Source: CAZMGT01 sp964565895
GTDB taxonomy: Bacteria; Armatimonadota; Zipacnadia; UBA1398; CAZMGT01
DNA: 42,063 nucleotides
NCBI GenBank assembly: GCA_964565895.1
Contig: CAZMGT010000031.1
Location: 1-42,063 of the forward strand
Reading direction: 5' to 3'
The position numbers and the translations under genes were made by a program. This document shows positions 24,336-32,715 of the stretch, one piece after another. Below the pieces are notes generated by a model. It searched no databases. It saw only the letters and a list, made by a program, of their open reading frames with translations, and was not told where the DNA came from. Every line of letters starts with the position of its first letter. The stretch's first letter is position 1.

Positions 24336-26942
24336 ATGGTGCTTCGCTATGCTGCGGTATGTGTCGTTGCGCTTTGTGTGGCTTTCCTCGCCGCCCCATG
24401 CGCGGGCCAAGGGGCGAAGCAGTTTTTGAAAAACGGCGACTTCGAGCAGCCCGCGCCGCGCGGTGTGCCCGGGTGGTCGCTCAGCTTTTACCCCAAGGGC
24501 GAGGGCGTCGAGCGCTGCGTGGGCATATCCGACGCGCGGGCGAGGTCCGGCAAGCGTGCTCTGCGCGTGGACACCGGCCCCGTGCTCGGGCGAGAGCTGG
24601 CCATTGTATTCAACGGGGCAGTGGACAAGGCCGCTGCCGCGCTGCGCGGCGAGCGCCTTGCTCTAAGCGGCTGGCTTTACCTGGAGAAGGACAGCGCCGT
24701 GCGCACGTTGCGCATGCGCCTGCGCACGTTTGGGCGCGACGCGCAGGGGAAAACGACGTTCCTCGGCGACGTCCTTGCGCTTACGCTTTTGGGCAGTCCC
24801 GGCCAGTGGACGAAGTTTGAGGCGACGGGCGTCGTGCCCGACGCGGACGTCACGAGCATGGACCTGCACTGCTCCATTCGCCCGGATGTCGTGCGCGTTG
24901 TCCTCTATCTTGACGATCTGCGGCTGACGCGCTACGTCCCGCCTGCGCTTGAGCTAGAGGTTTTCGACTCGGCACAGTGGCGCGACGCTCCGGTATTGGC
25001 CGCGCGCGTTGCGATAAACGAGGAGGTCGCTGGGGCGAAGGTGCTGAGGCTGCGCCTGGTTGACCGCGGGGGAAAGGTTGTCCGCGAGTGGCGGCGGCCG
25101 GCAAAAGGCGGGGTTTTCGGGTTGGAGCTGGGCGAGGAGCTTCTCCCCGAGGGCGAGTATACGCTGCGCGCGGAGGTTTTGCGCGCGGGGGGCGCGGTCG
25201 CTCTTTCCGCAGAGCAAAAGGTGCTTCTGTGCGCCAGCCCGTGGGAGGGCGCGCCGGCTGGCACGGCCGCGGCGGCGCGCGCAGCGGCGCAAGCGTCACG
25301 CGCGGCAGCGCCGGAGGGGTTTACGTGCGCGGGGACCGTCGCCCCAACGGACATAGCAGATGCCCTCCCCGCGAAGGCCGAGGAGCTTAGCCCAGACGTT
25401 AGCCTTGCCCCGTGGCGCGCGCGGGGCTATGTGGTGTTCTCGCGGCACTGGCTCGAGCCCGTCTCGCGCAGGGGCCGGCCGCGCCCGGGAGAGATAGGCC
25501 CGCTGCGCCTGTTCGCCGCGCCCGGGGAGTATGAGCCTGCGACGGTCTCCGTGTGGGCGCTGAAAGGCCTGCGCGCGCTGCGCGTTCGGGCAACTGCGCT
25601 CGTCGGCGAAAAGGCGGCCATTGCTCAGGCGAATGTTGATGTGCGCGTGGTGCGTCAATTGCCGGGGCTGCCGGCGTTTTTGGAAAAGCGGCTCGCCGTC
25701 GACCTGCCCCAGGGGCAGACGCAGAGGTTTTGGCTGACGATTTACGTTCCCCCGGGCACGCGCGCAGGGTTTTACCGCGGCACAGTAACCGTTTCCGCGG
25801 AAAATGCGCCGGCCGCGGAGGTTCCCTTGCTCCTGCGCGTGCTTCCGCTTAACCTTCCCGCGCCGAAAAAAGGCTATGGCTTTTGGTGGAAGCTGGACTC
25901 GCGCTGGAACGGCTACTACAGCAAGGAGCACGACGAGGCCATCGCTCAAATGCGCAAGCAGTTTGTCCTCCTGCGCGAGCATGGGTGCAACATGGTCTCC
26001 TGCTATGGCATGCCCAAGATGACCGTGGGCGCGGATGGCACGGTGCACTATGACTTTGCCCAGGACCACTGGGGGCACAACAAGTACTCGCTTGAGGAGT
26101 TTTTCCGCGTGGGCCGCGAGACGGGTTTTCTCTCCCCGCGGGTGCCCATTCAGTACGTGGGGGCGGATTCGCTGCATAGCTCGTGGGTGGCCCGGGCACT
26201 GGGGCTAAACCGCGACTCGCGCGAGTTCGACCGGTTTTACGTAAGCGCCTGCCGGACGATCGACCAGTGGGCGAAAAAGCAGGGATATACGCTGGCGTTT
26301 GCCTGCGTGGACGAGATCGGCAACAGCGAACAGCGGCGCAAAGATGCCCTGCGCTTTTATGCGCTGGCCAAGGAGGCAGGGGCGCTCACTTCGGTAACGG
26401 ACAACTCGATGCACGGGGGCGTGCACCTGATGGGGCAGGCGCGATTTGACGAGAAGATCGCCCTGCGCGTGTATAACTTCATCACGCCGGAGATGATCGC
26501 CGACGCCCGGCGCGCGGGCGACAGGCTGTGGCTCTATAACATGGCCTCCGGCGGGCGGCAGGCCAAGCGCGACCGTTTTGTGTTCGGCCTGTTTGTCGAG
26601 CGCTGCGGGGCGGAGGGTTATGCGCAGTGGGCGTTTCAATGGCCCTCGGGCAAGAAAACTCCATATGAGGCCGCCGCGGCGGGCGAACGTACCGGCTATC
26701 ACTACGCCCTCCCCGCCCCGGACGGCCCCTTGCCCACCGTAGCGCTTGAGGGCGTGCGCGAGGGGATTGACGACGCGCGGTATATCGCCTTGCTCCGCGA
26801 GCGCGCGCCGCATGAGGCAGAGCAGTTGCTCCAGGACATTCCGCCGCTAAGCCTGGCCATCTCTCCGTACCTTGAGGAGCACAAGGGAAGGTTTTTCGAC
26901 CTCCGCCGCTGGCAGATCGCGCGGAGGCTGTTGGCGAAATGA
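24336..26942 (+). CDS. Large exported DUF4091 protein with N-terminal carbohydrate-binding-like domain
   Basis: An 868-residue protein with a signal peptide (VCVVALCVAFLAAPCAGQ). Residues about 29-210 form a jelly roll opening FLKNGDFEQPAPRGVPGWSL and closing VVLYLDDLRLTRY, as in CBM_4_9-type modules. A beta-sandwich follows (DSAQWRDAPVLAARVAI), then the DUF4091 N-terminal sandwich (LRLFAAPGEYEPATVSVWAL). The barrel region is at about 520-800 (REHGCNMVSCYGMPK, LAFACVDEIGNSEQRR) and the C-terminal DUF4091 signature is ALEGVREGIDDARYIALLRE. Asp/Glu of VDEIGN are candidate catalytic acids. The N-terminal module resembles the protein at 11572 and the C-terminal part the one at 12321, so this gene looks like a fused version of that pair. 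The stop overlaps the next start (ATGA). Confidence 0.8.
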   Translation: MVLRYAAVCVVALCVAFLAAPCAGQGAKQFLKNGDFEQPAPRGVPGWSLSFYPKGEGVERCVGISDARARSGKRALRVDTGPVLGRELAIVFNGAVDKAAAALRGERLALSGWLYLEKDSAVRTLRMRLRTFGRDAQGKTTFLGDVLALTLLGSPGQWTKFEATGVVPDADVTSMDLHCSIRPDVVRVVLYLDDLRLTRYVPPALELEVFDSAQWRDAPVLAARVAINEEVAGAKVLRLRLVDRGGKVVREWRRPAKGGVFGLELGEELLPEGEYTLRAEVLRAGGAVALSAEQKVLLCASPWEGAPAGTAAAARAAAQASRAAAPEGFTCAGTVAPTDIADALPAKAEELSPDVSLAPWRARGYVVFSRHWLEPVSRRGRPRPGEIGPLRLFAAPGEYEPATVSVWALKGLRALRVRATALVGEKAAIAQANVDVRVVRQLPGLPAFLEKRLAVDLPQGQTQRFWLTIYVPPGTRAGFYRGTVTVSAENAPAAEVPLLLRVLPLNLPAPKKGYGFWWKLDSRWNGYYSKEHDEAIAQMRKQFVLLREHGCNMVSCYGMPKMTVGADGTVHYDFAQDHWGHNKYSLEEFFRVGRETGFLSPRVPIQYVGADSLHSSWVARALGLNRDSREFDRFYVSACRTIDQWAKKQGYTLAFACVDEIGNSEQRRKDALRFYALAKEAGALTSVTDNSMHGGVHLMGQARFDEKIALRVYNFITPEMIADARRAGDRLWLYNMASGGRQAKRDRFVFGLFVERCGAEGYAQWAFQWPSGKKTPYEAAAAGERTGYHYALPAPDGPLPTVALEGVREGIDDARYIALLRERAPHEAEQLLQDIPPLSLAISPYLEEHKGRFFDLRRWQIARRLLAK

Positions 26943-28066
26943 CAGAGGACGCGGCGCGCGAAGTTGCGGGGGATGAGCCGTATACCATCGTCGGCCCGCT
27001 AAGGCGCTTCGACAGGCGCTATACGGCGTTTGCGCGGGCGGAGTGGGACCCGACATGCCTGGCCTACGGGACGGGGGGAAAGCGGGCGGCGGAGGAGCGC
27101 GAGCCGCGGCCGGGCTATGGCCCGCAGGAGTATGCCCTGCACGCGGGAGCGTGGGCCATTGCCCGCGCGCGGCTGGCTCAGGAGGCCACGCGCGAGGCGG
27201 AAGAGGCAGAGGCCGCGCCGGTGGCCCTGCCCGAACGCGAGGCAGACCCAGCGGAGCTTACCGCGCGCGTTAAGCGGGCGGCGCGCTTTTTCGGCGCGGC
27301 GCTCGTTGGGATAACCCGCGTAAACCCGCTTTGGCTTTATGCCAACGACGCTGCGGGGCGGCCGATTACCCTCCCCGCGGGCGTGGACACGGCCGTGGTT
27401 ATGGCCATCGAGATGGACTACGCGATGATTGGCACCTCGCCCTCGGTGGTTGCCGCGGCGGCGACCGGCGCGGGGTATTCCCAAATGGCCTATGCCACGA
27501 GATGCCTGACGCGCTATCTCAGGTCGCTTGGCTGGCGGGCAATCCCCAGCGGCAACGACTTCGGCCTGAGCATTCCCCTGGCCATCGACGCCGGGCTGGG
27601 CGAGCTGGGGCGCAATGGGCTGCTCATTACCGAGCGCTTTGGGCCGCGGGTGCGCCTGTGCAAGGTGTTTACCGATGCGCCGCTTTTGCCCGACGCCCCG
27701 CGTAGATTTGGCGTGCGCGAGTTTTGCCAAGTCTGCCTGAAATGTGTAAAGACCTGCCCCTCGGGCTCGATCTCCGACGGCGAGATGACCGCTGAGGGGC
27801 CGACGCCCTCTAACAACCCGGGCGTGTTGAAGTGGTATATCAATCCGGAAAAATGCCTGGCGTTCTGGCGGGCGCAAGGGGCGAGCTGCGCAAACTGCAT
27901 CCGCGCTTGCCCGTTTAACAAGCCCGAGGGTTGGCTGCACGACCTGGCGCGGCGGTTTGTCCGCCTGGGCAGCGGCGCGGTGAACCGCGCGCTCGTGGCC
28001 CTGGACGATCTGTTGCGCTACGGCAGGCAAGCCGACCCGGAGCGGTTTTGGAACAGCGCGGAGTAG
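26939..28066 (+). CDS. Reductive-dehalogenase-like corrinoid iron-sulfur protein, without Tat signal
   Basis: A 375-residue protein of the RdhA/QueG-like class. The corrinoid-binding core is recognisable from GLGELGRNGLLITERFGP at about 219-236 through RLCKVFTDAPL. Two [4Fe-4S] cluster motifs follow: C263, C266, C269, C273 (CQVCLKCVKTCP) and C306, C317, C320, C324 (ending CANCIRACP). Respiratory RdhA proteins carry a Tat leader (RRxFxK); none is present, so this should be cytoplasmic, like catabolic RdhA or QueG relatives. The N-terminal 100 residues have an RdhA-like opening (RRFDRRYTAFARAEWDP). ATGA overlap with the DUF4091 gene implies coupled translation. No RdhB-type anchor is adjacent. 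Substrate unknown; dehalogenation is not established. Confidence 0.75.
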   Translation: MTEDAAREVAGDEPYTIVGPLRRFDRRYTAFARAEWDPTCLAYGTGGKRAAEEREPRPGYGPQEYALHAGAWAIARARLAQEATREAEEAEAAPVALPEREADPAELTARVKRAARFFGAALVGITRVNPLWLYANDAAGRPITLPAGVDTAVVMAIEMDYAMIGTSPSVVAAAATGAGYSQMAYATRCLTRYLRSLGWRAIPSGNDFGLSIPLAIDAGLGELGRNGLLITERFGPRVRLCKVFTDAPLLPDAPRRFGVREFCQVCLKCVKTCPSGSISDGEMTAEGPTPSNNPGVLKWYINPEKCLAFWRAQGASCANCIRACPFNKPEGWLHDLARRFVRLGSGAVNRALVALDDLLRYGRQADPERFWNSAE

Positions 28067-28111
28067 CAGAAAGCGCGGGCCTGCGGGCGCCGCGGAGGGA
28101 GTGAGCGAGCT

Positions 28112-29266
28112 TTGCGCGGGCGAGCGTTGGCGTGGGCCGTTTGCTTGGTGCTCGGCGCTTGCGTTTGCGCCTGGGCGAAAGAGCCGCGCTTTGTGCGCCA
28201 CGCTATTAACCCTGACTCGCAATACTGCGCTTGCGCGGCGATCGATGTTAACGGCGACGGCCGGCTAGACATTGTCTGCGGGGCGTTTTGGTATGAGGCG
28301 CCGGAGTGGAAGCGGCACAAGATGCGCGAGATCGAAATGATCCGCGGGCGCTACGACGACTACTCAAACCTCGCGGTAGACGTCAACGGCGACGGCCGGC
28401 TGGACGTAATTACCGCAAACTACCGCAGCCAAACCCTGCGCTGGGCGGAGAACATTGGCCCCGGGCCAAAGCTTTGGCCGGAGCGCATTATCGCCAAGCC
28501 CGGCGCGATGGAAACGGGCCGGCTGTATGACATCGACGGCGACGGGCAGCTCGACGTCTTGCCCAACGGAATGAAGTTTGCCGCATGGTGGGAGTTTGTC
28601 CGCGTGAGGCGGGGCGACGGGACGGTTGGCGTGCGCTGGGTGCGCCACGACCTGCCGCAGGAGCTCGCCGGCCACGGGGTTGGCTTTGGCGACATAAACG
28701 GCGACGGCCGCGGCGATGTCGTCGGGCCAAAGGGCTGGGCCGAAGCGCCACCCGACCGCCGCACGGGGACGTGGCAGTGGCACGCGGAGTTTGACCTGCA
28801 AGACGCGAGCATTCCCATTCTCGTGTTCGACGTAGACGGCGACGGGGCAAACGACATCGTCTGGGGCAGGGGGCACAACTATGGCCTGTTTTGGCTGCGC
28901 CAGGTGAGGGACGCGAAAACCGGCGCCCGGCGGTGGGAGAAGCGGGTGATCGACATGGAAATCTCCCAGGCGCACTCGATCCTCCTCGCCGACGTTGACG
29001 GCGACGGGGCCGACGAGCTCGTGGCAGGCAAACGCTATATGGGCCACGGCGGCCGCGACCCTGGGGAAAAGGAGCCGCTGCAAATTAGCTGGTACGAGTA
29101 CGACCGCGCGGCAGGGACATGGCGCAAGCATGTGATCGATTACGGCAGCCGCGCGGGCTTTGGCCTCGACCCAAAGGCCGTGGACATCGACGGCGACGGG
29201 GACATTGACTTGCTTGCCGCGGACTTAAGCGGGCTTTACCTTTTGGAAAACCTGCTTAATGACTGA
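28112..29266 (+). CDS. Exported FG-GAP/VCBS-repeat protein
   Basis: A 384-residue protein with a signal peptide (LAWAVCLVLGACVCAWA). It carries seven Ca-binding FG-GAP loops of the DxDGDGxxD type: DVNGDGRLDIVCG, DVNGDGRLDVITA, DIDGDGQLDVLPN, DINGDGRGDVVGP, DVDGDGANDIVWG, DVDGDGADELVAG and DIDGDGDIDLLAA. This predicts a seven-bladed beta-propeller, extracytoplasmic and calcium-stabilised. No catalytic module is present. The TTG at 28112 is taken as start because GGAGGGAG at 28094-28101 precedes it by 10 bases. A strong hairpin follows the stop. Confidence 0.8.
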   Translation: MRGRALAWAVCLVLGACVCAWAKEPRFVRHAINPDSQYCACAAIDVNGDGRLDIVCGAFWYEAPEWKRHKMREIEMIRGRYDDYSNLAVDVNGDGRLDVITANYRSQTLRWAENIGPGPKLWPERIIAKPGAMETGRLYDIDGDGQLDVLPNGMKFAAWWEFVRVRRGDGTVGVRWVRHDLPQELAGHGVGFGDINGDGRGDVVGPKGWAEAPPDRRTGTWQWHAEFDLQDASIPILVFDVDGDGANDIVWGRGHNYGLFWLRQVRDAKTGARRWEKRVIDMEISQAHSILLADVDGDGADELVAGKRYMGHGGRDPGEKEPLQISWYEYDRAAGTWRKHVIDYGSRAGFGLDPKAVDIDGDGDIDLLAADLSGLYLLENLLND

Positions 29267-29287
29267 CAGGGCGGGCCGCTCGCCCTG
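29267..29287 (+). terminator. 7-bp hairpin after the FG-GAP gene
   Basis: CAGGGCG (29267-29273) and CGCCCTG (29281-29287) pair perfectly around GGCCGCT, starting at the base after the stop codon. No T-run follows. It probably marks the boundary between the exported-protein run and aroA. Confidence 0.45.
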
Positions 29288-29379
29288 CGGCGCCGCAGCC
29301 CGTGCGCACGCGCCGAAGGAACCACGTAGTTCTGCGCCGAAGCACAGCGCGACGACCGCGAACAGGCCGGAGGGGAGAG

Positions 29380-30666
29380 ATGGGGACGCTGTTTTGCTGC
29401 CGGCTGTCTACGCTGCGCGGCGAGGTGCGCATTCCGACGTCGAAGTCGCATACCATCCGCGCCGTGGCCATCGCCAGCCTCGCCGCGGGGGAGAGCCGCG
29501 TTCGCCACCCGCTGGAGTCCGCGGATACGGCGGCCGCGGTGCGCGTCTACCGGGCGCTGGGGGCGGAGATCGAGCAGAAGCGCGACGTGTGGCTCGTGCG
29601 CGGCACAGGGGGCGAGCTCATCCCGCCGGACGATGTGCTCGACGTAGGCAACTCAGGGACGACGATGCGCATTGTGCTTGGCTCGTGCGCGCTGCTGCGC
29701 AGCGGGGCCGCGGTGATCACGGGCGACGAGCAATCGCGCCGGCGGCCGTGCGGGCCGCTGCTTAACTCGCTTAATGACTTGGGCGCGCGGGCGTTTTCCA
29801 CGCGCGAAAACGGGCTCGCCCCGTTTGTCGTGCAGGGGCGGCTCGCTGGCGGCAAAACGGCGATCGAGGCGCATACGAGCCAATATTTGACGAGCCTGCT
29901 GCTTTGCGCGCCGCTGGCCGACGGGGAGAGCGTAATCGACGTCCCCGTGCTTAACGAGCAGCCATATGTGGAGATGACGCTAGACTGGATTCGCCGGCAG
30001 GGGATAGAGCTGGAGCAGGAGGACCTGCGCCGGTTTCGCATCGCGGGCGGGCAGGAGTATCAGCCGTTTGACCGGGCCGTGCCCGCTGACTTCTCCTCGG
30101 CAACGTTTTTTCTCGCCGCGGGCGCGCTCGGGGCGAACGACATTACCGCCTGCGGGCTGGACATGGACGACCCCCAGGGCGACAAGGCGGTGGTCGACTA
30201 TCTGCGGCAGATGGGGGCGCAGGTGGAGATCGAGGGGAAGAAAATTCGCGTGCGCCCGGGCGACCTGCGCGGGACGGAGCTTGACCTGAACAACACGCCG
30301 GACGCTCTGCCCATGATGGCCGTGCTTGGGTGCTTTGCGCGGGGGACGACGCGGCTCGTGAACGTCCCCCAAGCGCGGATTAAGGAATCGGACCGGATCG
30401 CCGTAATGTGCAGCGAGCTTTCCAAAATGGGGGCGCGCGTGGAGGAGCTGGAGGACGGGCTGGTCGTTCACGAAAGCAAGCTGAAGGGGACAAGGGTAAG
30501 CGGACACGGCGACCACCGCGTGGTCATGGCCCTGGCTGTCGCGGGCTTAGCCAGCCCGGGAGAGACGGTAATTGACACCGCGGAAGCAGTTAGCGTAACC
30601 TTCCCGACATTCGCGCAGAGCATGATCGCCCTCGGGGCGAACATGGACGTGCGCCAGGAAATCTGA
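29380..30666 (+). CDS. aroA: 3-phosphoshikimate 1-carboxyvinyltransferase (EPSP synthase)
   Basis: A 428-residue cytoplasmic enzyme that adds enolpyruvyl from PEP to shikimate 3-phosphate, the sixth shikimate-pathway step. Motifs in family order: SKSHTIRA near the N-terminus, DVGNSGTTMRI (PEP-binding loop), GDEQSRRRPCGPLLNSL, TSQYLTSLLLCAPLA, PADFSSATFFLAAGAL, LNNTPDALPMMAVL, RIKESDRIAVM and GHGDHRVVMALAVAGL. Key Lys, Arg and Asp positions all look intact. The ATG at 29380 is chosen because GGAGGGGAG precedes it; the open extension to 29302 is not supported. Eighteen bases separate it from aroC, so the two form an operon. PEP from the nearby carboxykinase is its co-substrate, but the two genes are far apart and need not be linked. 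Confidence 0.93.
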   Translation: MGTLFCCRLSTLRGEVRIPTSKSHTIRAVAIASLAAGESRVRHPLESADTAAAVRVYRALGAEIEQKRDVWLVRGTGGELIPPDDVLDVGNSGTTMRIVLGSCALLRSGAAVITGDEQSRRRPCGPLLNSLNDLGARAFSTRENGLAPFVVQGRLAGGKTAIEAHTSQYLTSLLLCAPLADGESVIDVPVLNEQPYVEMTLDWIRRQGIELEQEDLRRFRIAGGQEYQPFDRAVPADFSSATFFLAAGALGANDITACGLDMDDPQGDKAVVDYLRQMGAQVEIEGKKIRVRPGDLRGTELDLNNTPDALPMMAVLGCFARGTTRLVNVPQARIKESDRIAVMCSELSKMGARVEELEDGLVVHESKLKGTRVSGHGDHRVVMALAVAGLASPGETVIDTAEAVSVTFPTFAQSMIALGANMDVRQEI

Positions 30667-30684
30667 GCAAGAGAGTGGTGCGCT

Positions 30685-32007
30685 ATGCTTGGCTGCAACA
30701 TGGGCACGCTGTTTAAGGTGGCCATTGCCGGTGGGTCATACCAGGAGGGGATGACCACGCACATTCAGGGCGTGCCCCCGGGAATGCTCATCACCGAGGA
30801 GGAGATCTACAGCGATCTGCTGTTGCGCAAGCCGGGCCAGGGCGAGCTTACCTCGCCCCGCCAGGAGCCCGATATCCCCATTATCTACAGCGGGGTTAAC
30901 GCCGCGGACACCATGCCCGGGGCAAACAACCGCGGCCTGACCAATGGCACGCCGTTCGTCATCCTTATCCCCAACCTCGACCGCAAGTTCGAGCACATCG
31001 AGCAATATCAGCGGACGAACCGCACGCCGCGGCCCGGCCACGCGTCATATGCCTCGTTTCAAAAATACGGCATGGCCGACGACGCGATTGGCGCGGGGCT
31101 GTTTAGCGGGCGATATACCTCGACGATCGTCGCCGCGGGCGCGGTGGCCAAGCGCATTCTCGCGGAGCAGGGGATCGAGGTTACGGCGTACATTCGCGAG
31201 GCCGCCGGCGTGCGCGCGCCGGACATGCCCCTGGAGGAGATTCGCGCGAAGGTCGCCGCGTTTAAGAAGGTGCGCAAGGAGCACGACCATGTTTACCAGT
31301 GCATCTACGCCGCGGGGCGCATTCGCCCGGAGATGAGGTTTTTGGAAAAAATGGCCGTGCTCGCGCAGTTTGAACAGATTAAAGCGGCCACGGAACCCAA
31401 GCCCATGGACGAACAGGCCGTGCGCGAGGAATACGGCATCCACCCCAAGCTCAACTGCCCGCACTTGGAGAGCGCCGATGAGATGTATGAGCGGATTATT
31501 CGCGTGAAAGACGAGGGCGACTCCACGGGCGGCGTGGTCGAGGTGGTGGCCACAGGCCTGCCCCCGGGCGTGGGCGAGCCGGTGTTTAACAAGCTCGACG
31601 GGGCGCTTGCCGGCGCAATGAGCATTGGCGCGGTAAAGGCCGTGGAGATCGGCGTCGGGCTGTGCGCGAAGGACCTTACCGGCTCGCAGTGCAACGACGA
31701 GCTTTATGTCGAGGACGGCCAGGTGCGCTTTCGCTCAAACAACGCGGGCGGGATAACGGGCGGGCTGACCACCGGCCAGCCCATCGTCGTGCGCCTAACG
31801 ATAAAGCCCACGCCCACGATCGGCAAAGACCAGCACACGATCGATAAGGTGACGCTGGAGAACGCCGTGCTGCGCGCGGTAACTCGGCGCGACCCCACGA
31901 TCGTCCCGCGGGTGTGGCCGGTGGCCGAGGCCTACGTAGCGATCGTCCTCCTCGACCAGTATATGCAGCACTTGGCCTATCAGAGCCTGTGGCGCAAAGG
32001 CGAGTAA
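30685..32007 (+). CDS. aroC: Chorismate synthase, strongly divergent
   Basis: A 440-residue protein (family usual length about 360) that should make chorismate from EPSP with reduced FMN. Retained: IQGVPPG, RPGHASYASFQKYG with His119, VKAVEIGVG, the FMN-region FRSNNAGGITGGLTTGQP, and PVAEAYVAIVL. Altered: the N-terminal GESHG motif reads GGSYQEG, with Tyr19 where the first catalytic-region histidine is expected; GGGRSSARET reads GAGLFSGRYTS; and RHD near the C-terminus reads RRD. About 60 extra residues fall between roughly 190 and 270. The gene follows aroA directly and nothing else in the window supplies this step, so it is either a functional divergent class or a recruited homologue. Confidence 0.8.
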   Translation: MLGCNMGTLFKVAIAGGSYQEGMTTHIQGVPPGMLITEEEIYSDLLLRKPGQGELTSPRQEPDIPIIYSGVNAADTMPGANNRGLTNGTPFVILIPNLDRKFEHIEQYQRTNRTPRPGHASYASFQKYGMADDAIGAGLFSGRYTSTIVAAGAVAKRILAEQGIEVTAYIREAAGVRAPDMPLEEIRAKVAAFKKVRKEHDHVYQCIYAAGRIRPEMRFLEKMAVLAQFEQIKAATEPKPMDEQAVREEYGIHPKLNCPHLESADEMYERIIRVKDEGDSTGGVVEVVATGLPPGVGEPVFNKLDGALAGAMSIGAVKAVEIGVGLCAKDLTGSQCNDELYVEDGQVRFRSNNAGGITGGLTTGQPIVVRLTIKPTPTIGKDQHTIDKVTLENAVLRAVTRRDPTIVPRVWPVAEAYVAIVLLDQYMQHLAYQSLWRKGE

Positions 32008-32045
32008 AGCCTCCGCTGCGGCAACATCGCCTGCCGAGCAAGGCG

Positions 32046-32702
32046 CTATTGCTCCGCCGAGCTTTTCTCCGGCTTGCGGAAGCGCAGGAAGTATTGGTAG
32101 CTGAGGTAGTACCACTCGGCGTCGAGCTCGAGCCCCGCGTTCTTGGCGAGGTTAAGCACTTCCTCGCGCGCCACTAGCTGGTCGTAGGTGTGAAACGGCG
32201 GGTTGTGCACCTTGCGCAGGTCGATGACGAAGAGGTAGCCGCCGGGTTTGAGCGAGCGGGCGATGCTCCGCACAAGCTCCTGCCGCTGCTCCTGCGGGAC
32301 GTGGTGAAGCACGTTGCACAGCAAAGCGGCGTCGGCGCAGGCGGGCTTGAGGGTCGTGTCCGTGGGCTGGGAGTGGACGATCTCGATGTTTCGCACGTTT
32401 TCCCTTTGCGCGCGCTTGCGCACTGCGGCAAGGGCGCTTTCGTCAATGTCTACGGCAAACACCTTGCCCTGCTCGCCCACCGCGCGGGCGATGCGGAAGG
32501 TAAAGTAGCCCTTGCCGCAGCCGATGTCGGCGACGGCGGCGCCGGGCCTGAAGTTCATGTCGGCCATAACGCGGTCGGGCTGCTGCCAGTCGTCGCGCCC
32601 CTTGGCCAAAGCTGCCGGGCAGGCAACAGCCAACGCCGCCGCCAGAGCTAAAAGAGCGAACAGCCAACGGCAACGTGCGCGCAGCGGTCGAACTCCGCTC
32701 AT
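32046..32702 (-). CDS. SAM-dependent class I methyltransferase with a signal peptide
   Basis: A 218-residue protein. The first 33 residues are a convincing signal peptide (RCRWLFALLALAAALAVACP, then ALA before KGRDDW). The Rossmann methyltransferase follows: motif I VADIGCGKGYFTFRIA, the acidic end of strand 2 in VFAVDIDE, ALLCNVLHHVPQEQR, and LKPGGYLFVIDLRK. Substrate unknown. The export signal is odd, since SAM is made in the cytoplasm; the leader may instead be an uncleaved membrane anchor. GGGGAGGGTGAGCG precedes the ATG. The start is 13 bases after the permease stop, in an apparent operon. Confidence 0.8.
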   Translation of the reverse strand: MSGVRPLRARCRWLFALLALAAALAVACPAALAKGRDDWQQPDRVMADMNFRPGAAVADIGCGKGYFTFRIARAVGEQGKVFAVDIDESALAAVRKRAQRENVRNIEIVHSQPTDTTLKPACADAALLCNVLHHVPQEQRQELVRSIARSLKPGGYLFVIDLRKVHNPPFHTYDQLVAREEVLNLAKNAGLELDAEWYYLSYQYFLRFRKPEKSSAEQ

Positions 32703-32715
32703 CGCTCACCCTCCC

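Noticed and set aside
26999..28222. Minus-strand frame of 407 codons opposite the RdhA-like gene
   Set aside because: Antisense shadow; the plus strand carries intact iron-sulfur motifs.
29302..29379. Longer N-terminus for AroA
   Set aside because: Arg-rich 26-residue extension without RBS, whereas GGAGGGGAG precedes the ATG at 29380.
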